From Alphaproteobacteria bacterium (GTDB lineage Bacteria > Pseudomonadota > Alphaproteobacteria > UBA9219 > RFNS01): a stretch of DNA of 32,216 nt. A program made the translations under genes and the position numbers. Where the stretch lies: positions 1 to 32,216 of the forward strand of contig JAGOHT010000003.1 of assembly GCA_017996055.1 (NCBI GenBank). The letters run 5' to 3'. Under the pieces are notes generated by a model, which was not told the origin of the DNA, did not search any database, and was given only the letters and a program-made list of their open reading frames with translations. Shown one piece after another: positions 26,069 through 32,216 of this stretch. Position 1 is the first letter of the stretch; the number at the start of each line of letters is the position of its first letter.

Positions 26069-27067
26069 ATGACGATTATCGTCACCGGTGTCGCAGGTTT
26101 TATCGGATCGCATGTTGCCACCCGTCTGCTGGCGGAGCGGCATGAGGTTATTGGCCTCGACGTCGTCAACGACTATTACGATGTTCGTTTGAAAGAGGCA
26201 CGCCTGGCGCGGTTGCAGGCGCTGCCGGGGTTTCAGTTTCATCGCGTCAATCTTGCTGATAATGACGCGGTAAATAAACTTCTGGGACCAGTCAGTGATA
26301 GCATTACAGAAGTCGTGCACCTCGCGGCGCAAGCCGGTGTGCGCTATTCGCTCATCAATCCTTACGCCTATGTCGAGTCCAACATCACGGCGCAGATAGT
26401 GCTCTTGGAAGCAGCGCGGCGGATGCCCAATCTCCGCCATATGGTCTATGCCAGCTCGTCATCGGTCTATGGCGGCAACACCAAAATTCCCTTTTCGGTT
26501 GATGACTCAGTCGACCAGCCCATTTCATTATATGCAGCAACCAAACGCGCCGACGAGTTGTTCGGCTATACTTACGCGCACTTGCATAAGATACCGCTGA
26601 CCGGTTTGCGTTTTTTCAGCGTCTATGGCCCTTGGGGGCGTCCCGATATGGCAGCCTACATTTTCACGGATGCCATCTTGAACGGCAAGACTATCCAGCT
26701 GTTCAATAACGGCAAGATGAAGCGCGACTTCACCTATATTGATGATATTGTGAATGGGGTCCTCGCTGCTTTGCGCCGTGTCCCTCAGGCGAAAGACGGA
26801 CAGCCTGCTCACGCGGTTTATAATCTCGGCAATGCGCGCTCTGAAGTTCTGGCTGATTTTGTTTCCATTCTGGAAAACCTGTTAGGTAAAAAGGCCATCA
26901 CCGCCCTCGCGCCGATGCAGCCAGGCGATGTGCCAGAGTCATTCGCCGATATTGCCGCCAGCACACGCGACCTGGGCTACAGCCCCAGGGTCAGCATCGA
27001 CAAGGGGCTGGCGCATTTTGTTGATTGGTATCGCGAATACCACAAGCTTAGCGTGAAGGCGGATTGA
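26069..27067 (+). CDS. NAD-dependent UDP-uronate 4-epimerase (short-chain reductase fold)
   Basis: 332-residue extended short-chain dehydrogenase. The NAD motif GVAGFIGSH is at 7-15; NDYYDVRLKEARLARL is typical of CapI-type UDP-glucuronate 4-epimerases; the catalytic YAATK (with SSSVYG upstream) is in the middle; and RFFSVYGPWGRPDMAAY and KRDFTYIDDIV complete the family pattern. It would interconvert a UDP-uronate such as glucuronate/galacturonate. ATG 26069 is chosen over a longer frame from 26018 that overlaps the dehydrogenase gene. Together the two genes supply an acidic sugar for capsule or LPS. No glycosyltransferases are in the window. Confidence 0.9.
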   Translation: MTIIVTGVAGFIGSHVATRLLAERHEVIGLDVVNDYYDVRLKEARLARLQALPGFQFHRVNLADNDAVNKLLGPVSDSITEVVHLAAQAGVRYSLINPYAYVESNITAQIVLLEAARRMPNLRHMVYASSSSVYGGNTKIPFSVDDSVDQPISLYAATKRADELFGYTYAHLHKIPLTGLRFFSVYGPWGRPDMAAYIFTDAILNGKTIQLFNNGKMKRDFTYIDDIVNGVLAALRRVPQAKDGQPAHAVYNLGNARSEVLADFVSILENLLGKKAITALAPMQPGDVPESFADIAASTRDLGYSPRVSIDKGLAHFVDWYREYHKLSVKAD

Positions 27068-27123
27068 CCTTATCGGTCAAGCCGTTATGATGCGCCGCGC
27101 AATATTGAGATAAGGAAATCGCC

Positions 27124-28362
27124 ATGAATGTTCAGGACCTAAAGGGCCAAACTATCGCCTTCGCCGCTTCAGGCGGGCTTGACAGCTGCACCATCACCCA
27201 CTGGCTGACCAGCCAGGGGGTCAAGGTTGTCGCCATGACGGCAGATTTGGCGCAGCCGGATGAGAGTGATTTTAGCGCCGTTGAGAAACGGATGCGCGCG
27301 TCGGGCGCGGTCGACTATGTCGCGGTCAATCTGCATAAGCAAATTGCGCAGGCGGGTATCGATGTCATGCAGGCGCAGGCGAGCTACGAAGGCCGCTATT
27401 GGAATACCACGGGCATCGCGCGGCATGTGACGGTCAGCGGTCTGCTGCCGGAAGTGAAGAAGCGCGGCATTAAAATTTGGAGCCATGGAGCGACTGGTCG
27501 CGGCAATGACCAAGTCCGTTTCCAGCTCATCACCAACATGCTGATGCCGGAGATGGAAGTTTACGCGCCCTGGCGCGACCAGGCTTTCCTCGACCGCTTT
27601 GGGGGGCGTCAGCAGATGATTACTTACTGTGAACAGCACGGCATCCCGATTACCGCGACGCGTGATAAGCCTTATTCAACCGACGCTAATCTACTCGGCC
27701 TGACGCATGAAGGCGGCCAGCTGGAGTCCCTGATGACGGGAGCGCATCTGGTTGCGCCGGGTATGGGCGTATGGCCGGAACAAGCGACGGATAAGGCGGA
27801 GCAGGTCACGCTGCGTTTTGAAGCGGGTGTGCCGGTGGCAATTAACGGCAAGCCGGTTGATGTCTTCGCCGCCGTCTCGCAGGCTAACCAGATTGGCGGA
27901 CGGCATGGAATCGGCATTGGCCTCCATCTGGTCGAAAACCGGTTTGTCGGTGTAAAATCGCGCGGGGTCTATGAGGCGCCAGGCATGGAGCTGCTCTGCA
28001 CCAGCTTTGCTTTCCTTCTACAATTGGTAGCGGACCGCCGTACGCGTGAGCTTTATGACCAAATGAGCCTGACCATCGGCAAGCAAATCTACCAGGGCTA
28101 CTGGAACGATGTTTGTACCAGCATGGCACGTGCGGCTATTGCGCCGCTTGTCAAGCTCATCACTGGCACTGTAACGGTTTCGCTCTATAGGGGCGGCATC
28201 ACCTTCGTGTCGGCGCAAGACGCGCCTGCTTCGCTGTTCAGCAATGACGGATCAATGGAGCAGGAAGGCAGCTTCGACCACAAGGACTCGGAAGGTTTCC
28301 TGCGCGTGCTTGCGGTGAATGCGCGTGCTCTGGCGCGTACCGGTCAGGTGAAGCGACTCTGA
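27124..28362 (+). CDS. argG: Argininosuccinate synthase
   Basis: Joins citrulline and aspartate with ATP, giving argininosuccinate for arginine. The 412-residue protein has the PP-loop SGGLDS (16-21) and SHGATGRGNDQVRF, DKPYSTDANLLG, and GVKSRGVYEAPGMELL. It diverges from the common form at the start (AFAASGGLDSCTITHWL rather than LAYSGGLDTS), resembling the less common ArgG subtype. AAGGA lies 8 bases before the ATG. It stands apart from other arg genes, 56 bases after the epimerase. Confidence 0.93.
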   Translation: MNVQDLKGQTIAFAASGGLDSCTITHWLTSQGVKVVAMTADLAQPDESDFSAVEKRMRASGAVDYVAVNLHKQIAQAGIDVMQAQASYEGRYWNTTGIARHVTVSGLLPEVKKRGIKIWSHGATGRGNDQVRFQLITNMLMPEMEVYAPWRDQAFLDRFGGRQQMITYCEQHGIPITATRDKPYSTDANLLGLTHEGGQLESLMTGAHLVAPGMGVWPEQATDKAEQVTLRFEAGVPVAINGKPVDVFAAVSQANQIGGRHGIGIGLHLVENRFVGVKSRGVYEAPGMELLCTSFAFLLQLVADRRTRELYDQMSLTIGKQIYQGYWNDVCTSMARAAIAPLVKLITGTVTVSLYRGGITFVSAQDAPASLFSNDGSMEQEGSFDHKDSEGFLRVLAVNARALARTGQVKRL

Positions 28363-28635
28363 GCATCGTGATGCCTTTATCCATTTTGGGTAAGCGCGGC
28401 GCGAGTCATGGTTAATATCCCCTAATATCCACAGTTCTATGCGGATAAATTCGTGTGCGGAAAGAGTTCGCGCATTGCTTGTGCTTGAGCAAATCTGTAT
28501 AAGACTTGGCGCGCTGAAGGCCTGCTCGATTCGTCGGTTTCGTCCTTACGGAAAGAATAACCGCACAAGAAAAGTTGGGACTGCCGGTCAACGCATAAAC
28601 AGAACCGTAAAATTATTTTTGATTTTAGGTGTGGT

Positions 28636-29649
28636 ATGCAGACGCTTCAGCAGTTCCGTTTTTACGACCTTGGCGCCAAACTCGCCGGTATCTTCAATGT
28701 GCATCACCATGCGCGAGTGGGGGACATGTTTGGCCCGCTCACCGATGCCCAAAAGTCGCTCGATGCGCTTATCAAGGGCGATCCCATCGCCTTGAAGTTT
28801 GCCAAGCCGGAAGCGACGCGGCTTCTGGCGCAGATTAGCGCGCTGTTTGACAAATATTTCATCGACCAGGCGAGCCATCAGCTCCGTTTTCCGGCACAGG
28901 AAGCCAAGGTTGATCCGCAGGAGTTGGCGCTGGTGGAACTCGCGCTGCAAAAGTTTGAAAGCGCGCTGGCAGCTGAGTTAAGCCGGATGCTGGTGTTTCC
29001 CGCGACGCAACGCGGCATATATAATGCGGTCGATTTACTGGAAAACGCGCATCGCGCCGTACCTGATGAGCTTCATGACTATGTGCCACTCACGGCGCGT
29101 GGTGAACTCGATGCGGCGGGCAGGGCGCTCAGCTTCGATCTCGGCACAGCTGCGGCCTTGCATACGCTGCGTGCGCTGGAAATTGTTGTCGCAGCCTATT
29201 ACGAGCTTTATGCAGCACCGCTCACGGCGCGCACCGAGCGAAATCTGGCAACCTATCTGCGCAAGCTCAACACGCTGGCCGAAGATGAGACCACGAAGGT
29301 GCGACCGGATTACCGCCTGGTGCAATTCCTGACTCAGATTAAAGAAAGCTATCGTAACCCGATGGTGCAGGCCGAGACGGTGATTGCGACCGGTTCAGCT
29401 TCGACATTGTTCGGATTGGTCACGGGAGCGATTACGCAACTCGCGGAGCATATAGCTGCGCAGAAGCTGCAGCAGGGTAAGACTGCTCCCGCGACGAATA
29501 GCCCATCGCCGAAATCTAGCGCTGCTGAAAGCACCGTCGTCGGGCCGATTGAAGGCAGCGATGAAGAAGACGCCATCAACACGGCGGATGACGACGATGA
29601 TGATGAAGACGAGGGGGTTTATGACTTCCGCGTCTCGCAGGCCAGCTAA
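28636..29649 (+). CDS. HEPN-like protein with an acidic C-terminal tail, unknown role
   Basis: 337 residues, unknown. The middle section (RGIYNAVDLLENA, GELDAAGRALSFDLGTAAALHTLRALEIVVAAYYEL) and the later IKESYRNPMVQAE followed by a hydrophobic helix (STLFGLVTGAITQLAEHI) resemble helical HEPN/DUF4145-like proteins, which often end YRNPxxH. Here the His is Gln (RNPMVQ), so an RNase-type R-x4-6-H motif is not intact. The C-terminal 60 residues are Ser/Pro-rich then very acidic (a run of seven Asp with Glu). No signal peptide is seen. AGGTG lies 6 bases before ATG 28636. Function is not assignable. Confidence 0.65.
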   Translation: MQTLQQFRFYDLGAKLAGIFNVHHHARVGDMFGPLTDAQKSLDALIKGDPIALKFAKPEATRLLAQISALFDKYFIDQASHQLRFPAQEAKVDPQELALVELALQKFESALAAELSRMLVFPATQRGIYNAVDLLENAHRAVPDELHDYVPLTARGELDAAGRALSFDLGTAAALHTLRALEIVVAAYYELYAAPLTARTERNLATYLRKLNTLAEDETTKVRPDYRLVQFLTQIKESYRNPMVQAETVIATGSASTLFGLVTGAITQLAEHIAAQKLQQGKTAPATNSPSPKSSAAESTVVGPIEGSDEEDAINTADDDDDDEDEGVYDFRVSQAS

Positions 29650-29876
29650 GACAATCTCCTAGCCTCATCAAACGCAGCGTTTTTTTGCTGTTACAGCCGC
29701 GTGCTTTTTAAAATTGTTGTTGCTTGACAAAGTGCGTCCGAGGCCTCACAACACAACCTCTGTTATGCATCGTTGTGCAGAGCGGCGCGGCATAGCCCGC
29801 AGTAAATGCTTTAGCATAGATGACTTATGATGCACCGGGTCGCTCTTCGCTCAGCTGCTCGGAAATGTTTTGGTGA

Positions 29877-29955
<79 letters not shown>

Positions 29956-30241
29956 CTTTCAATGGATTATATTTTTTCGCTAAAAGCAGATAATTATTCT
30001 GTTCTTCACTCGTGCTGCAAATTTCACTGTCTTTAAGCGTGAGTCTTCGATACGAACCCTTCGATGTCTGGATGGTCACTTGCCGGATGGGCCAGGTTAG
30101 CAGCTATGCCTATGGCCGGATAAAGCGACTATTCGATATCTACATCCAGGGACGACCAGATTGCCAATACTTAGGCCCACGGCATGGGCGAGAGTGCTCA
30201 GCGAAAACTACATAAAAGTGAAGAGCCTCGTCTTGTTACCA

Positions 30242-30619
30242 CTAGGAACTCTTGTCTGTGCGAACTTCTCGCCTTAGTAGCCCATCAAGAAAAGCGTCGG
30301 TAATCCCTGAAAGTTGTTCCGGCAGCATAGATCTCATATTCGGCGGACTTCGAGTTGAAGCCATTTGGCAAAGTTTCTTTATTCTGTATGCAGTAGCCCA
30401 AAGCAGAGCTGCACTAAAAAAAGCTAGTCCAGCAGCGACAACTGCAACCACTTCACTTGTTTGCATGCCATGGTCAATCAGATAGCTGTATACGCAGAAT
30501 AAGCCACACATCGTTAAAGCCGAAAGAAAGTTGCTGCTATGAGCATGCACATGACGAGACAAATATCGTAAAGCCATGCTCTCGGAATGATTTTCTTCCG
30601 AACTGATAGGCTGTCCCAT
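30242..30619 (-). CDS. Small two-helix membrane protein, unknown
   Basis: 125 residues, or 111 if the internal ATG at 30577 (preceded by GAGAG) is the start. Two hydrophobic helices (about 32-50 SALTMCGLFCVYSYLI and 55-77 EVVAVVAAGLAFFSAALLWATAY) lie between charged ends (ALRYLSRHVHAH and RREVRTDKSS). This hairpin layout is seen in small stress or phage-holin-like membrane proteins, but no family is recognised. The first ATG lacks a Shine-Dalgarno. It lies in the AT-rich segment beyond the tRNA. Confidence 0.45.
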   Translation of the reverse strand: MGQPISSEENHSESMALRYLSRHVHAHSSNFLSALTMCGLFCVYSYLIDHGMQTSEVVAVVAAGLAFFSAALLWATAYRIKKLCQMASTRSPPNMRSMLPEQLSGITDAFLDGLLRREVRTDKSS

Positions 30620-31031
30620 ATGGCAAGCAAATTTATAAGTTTATCAATTGGTGGCATCAGTCATTTCTTAGGTTGCACCTGTGGGAACTAAATAGACCTT
30701 CCATAAATAATCGAATGCCTACACGGCTTGAGCCATTCGATTAATACAAGCTTTGTCTATATCCGTAGCGAATAGCTTGCATGATTTCCCTCAGTAAAAT
30801 GCCCTGTTATACAATTCCATATGAACAACTAAGTTGTTGTCTGCGAGACATATTCAAACAGGGCAGCAATTTAACGGCTGTCGTCGATTGTGACAATTGT
30901 AGCAAGGTCTTGAGCGCATGTTGCTGTAGAATATACGCATCATTCTATAGCTTAATGCATAAACCATGCATGCACTTAACCTTGCTCACAAAGAATCGTT
31001 TTGGCAAAACAAAGAGCTGAGCTTTGTGGTG
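30620..31031. other. AT-rich gap of 412 bases
   Basis: No convincing gene. A Cys-rich 79-codon frame (30781-31020, plus) lacks a ribosome site and family features. A perfect palindrome AACAACT-A-AGTTGTT (30824-30838) may be a regulator site. Confidence 0.4.
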
Positions 31032-31310
31032 TTATCTGCGCAGTAATGCGCCTATAATTACACCTGCTCCTAAGGCCATCATGGATGTCTGGACGGGGTT
31101 TGTCCGAACATAACTAAGCACATCATGAGTCGTATGGGATGTCGCTGAAACTACTTTGTCTGCCGCGTCACGAACAGCGCTGCCAGCTTGAGAGGCAGCC
31201 TGCTTCATATCAGCAGCCACTCCTTCAACACCATGCTTTATATCGCCTATGTCGCCGTGAGCCTCGTGGTTAGAATGGTTCAGGGAAGCTTTATCTGTGT
31301 TGTTTAACAT
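31032..31310 (-). CDS. YqjD/ElaB-like (DUF883) membrane-anchored stress protein
   Basis: 92 residues. Charged, amphipathic helix at about residues 20-62 (KHGVEGVAADMKQAASQAGSAVRDAADKV, given in two pieces: KHGVEGVAADMK, QAGSAVRDAADKV), then a C-terminal segment RTNPVQTSMMALGAGVIIGALLRR-type anchor (RTNPVQTSMMALG, AGVIIGALLRR). That C-terminal pattern, NP then a Gly-rich membrane helix ending RR, is typical of DUF883 proteins, which in E. coli bind ribosomes at the membrane in stationary phase. TGGAGA lies before ATG 31310. It is downstream of the membrane protein gene at 31423, same strand, 112 bases apart. Confidence 0.75.
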   Translation of the reverse strand: MLNNTDKASLNHSNHEAHGDIGDIKHGVEGVAADMKQAASQAGSAVRDAADKVVSATSHTTHDVLSYVRTNPVQTSMMALGAGVIIGALLRR

Positions 31311-31422
31311 GTGGTTATCTCCAGGTTGTGAAATTTAGAGGGTGCAGTAATTTCCAAAGGAAAATTACCTTAGGCAGATACAGTTATTTCGAAAAGGATA
31401 GGTCATCGGACGAGTAGCGTAT

Positions 31423-32216
31423 TTAGTAACGATCGCGGTGCTGCCCACCAAGTCCTGCGGCAGTAGATGCAGTAAATGCCCCAATCAAGATGGATAAGAA
31501 CGTATAGATAGAGATATGCATGGTGTTAATTCGTGCAGTTTCTATTTCTTTCATTGTTCTATCTTTGACGGTGGTAAGCTTGGAAATCACATCGTCCACC
31601 CGTTTAGTAGCATCTGCTTGGCTTAATCCCGTGTGCATCGATACGAGCTGCGCTAGATAGGCTTTATCAGCGTCCGCGACATTGCCATTACTGATACCCG
31701 AGATAAGAATGCGTGTGGTTTCGCCGCGCAGAGTGCCCTCTGCCAACATCGTGTGTTCGGAACGAAATAGGCTATCGATAATATAAGTCGTTGGATCTCC
31801 TGTGGAATCGTTGAAATATAACGTTGCATCATGGTCTGCGCTTCTTGATGCGCTTGACAAAACAGCAGTTGTAACATTGCCCCCACCACTTATGATGAAA
31901 GATATAGCTGAGGAAAGAAATGCAGCTGTAATGATAGTGGCTAGAGCCCACGCAAGAAATCCATGTGCAGTATCACGGAAGAAAACCTCATCTGTGTGCA
32001 TTTGCATCATCTTGCTGCGCAGCCTACCGGTGAGATACCCACCCAAACCGGAAGAAATCCATTGCATGATGATTAGCCAAATTGCAGTAGCAACGGTGAA
32101 GGTAGCAACTGTTGTACCGGAGTGAGACCACGGTGACGCGGTCGCCAATCCTAACCCTGATCCTAATAATAAAAGAATAAGTGACACTGTTGCTGATGTA
32201 AAAGCCCCGGCAATGA
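31423..32216 (-). CDS. Polytopic membrane protein, 5' end outside window
   Basis: The frame stays open to the window edge. A GTG at 32187 is possible, but the residues before it (IAGAFTSAT) continue the first membrane helix, so the true start is probably beyond 32216. Hydrophobic helices are at the N-terminal end (SLILLLLGSGLGLATASPW), TVATAIWLIIMQWISSGLGGYLTG, AWALATIITAAFLSSAISFIIS, and MHISIYTFLSILIGAFTAS at the C terminus. Between helices is a soluble helical region of about 100 residues. The segment GGYLTGRLR followed by EVFFRDTAHGFLAWALAT is one I know from uncharacterised alphaproteobacterial membrane proteins near stress genes. No function is known. Confidence 0.7.
   Translation of the reverse strand, partial: IAGAFTSATVSLILLLLGSGLGLATASPWSHSGTTVATFTVATAIWLIIMQWISSGLGGYLTGRLRSKMMQMHTDEVFFRDTAHGFLAWALATIITAAFLSSAISFIISGGGNVTTAVLSSASRSADHDATLYFNDSTGDPTTYIIDSLFRSEHTMLAEGTLRGETTRILISGISNGNVADADKAYLAQLVSMHTGLSQADATKRVDDVISKLTTVKDRTMKEIETARINTMHISIYTFLSILIGAFTASTAAGLGGQHRDRY

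Noticed and set aside
29724-29752. TTGACA as a promoter for the tRNA
   Set aside because: A convincing -10 element at proper spacing is absent (CACAAC) and it lies about 130 bases before the tRNA.
30012-30215. A 67-codon frame after the tRNA, considered as an integrase remnant
   Set aside because: No integrase motif (no R-H-R-Y residues) and no start signal were found.
30781-31020. A Cys-rich 79-codon frame on the plus strand
   Set aside because: No ribosome site, no domain, unusual composition for the window; probably chance in AT-rich DNA.

Overview
The window reads as chromosomal DNA of an alphaproteobacterium. The support is gene order and protein type: an RNase E cluster with M48 peptidase, a DsbA-like protein, aroQ, accB and accC; a divergent penicillin-binding protein 1A followed further on by prfB; and a two-component-free F1 ATPase block. 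No species is named because nothing in the sequence settles it. GC content is moderately high up to about 29.9 kb and visibly lower after the tRNA gene.

Left block (1-7946, all minus strand): rne, an M48/TPR peptidase coupled to it by a TAATG overlap, a periplasmic DsbA/ScsC-like thiol oxidoreductase, aroQ, accB, accC and panC (cut by the window edge). It combines RNA decay, envelope quality control, the shikimate pathway, malonyl-CoA synthesis and pantothenate synthesis. A very GC-rich hairpin sits just before the aroQ start.

8.3-14.2 kb: mrcA (PBP1A) and prfB on the plus strand, the latter carrying an intact +1 programmed frameshift. Between them, on the minus strand, lies a two-gene folate module: a CADD-family protein (Chlamydia-type self-sacrificing p-aminobenzoate synthase, with all recognised metal, tyrosine and lysine positions conserved) followed by a fused HPPK-DHPS (FolKP). 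Together they would make pABA and join it to the pterin. This is the most interesting system in the window.

14.2-18.8 kb: an RcnA-type Ni/Co exporter with a His-rich loop, a DmdC-like acyl-CoA dehydrogenase, a cytoplasmic-looking lytic-transglycosylase-fold protein, a very small gene with an inverted repeat upstream and a strong terminator downstream, and a gap with a stem-loop.

18.8-22.4 kb: atpG, atpD and atpC, without atpH or atpA upstream and with two extra small genes wedged in by 4-base overlaps (a secreted TPR-like protein and an unrecognised 133-residue protein).

22.4-29.7 kb: a TraT-like lipoprotein, an FTR1 iron permease with a candidate Irr-type operator, a small exported protein, a nucleotide-sugar dehydrogenase/epimerase pair for surface polysaccharide, argG, and a HEPN-like protein with an acidic tail.

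29.9-32.2 kb: an initiator tRNA-fMet, then AT-richer sequence with poorly recognised small membrane genes, a DUF883/YqjD-like protein and a partial membrane protein. This looks like accessory DNA at a tRNA 3' end, though no integrase or attachment repeat is seen.
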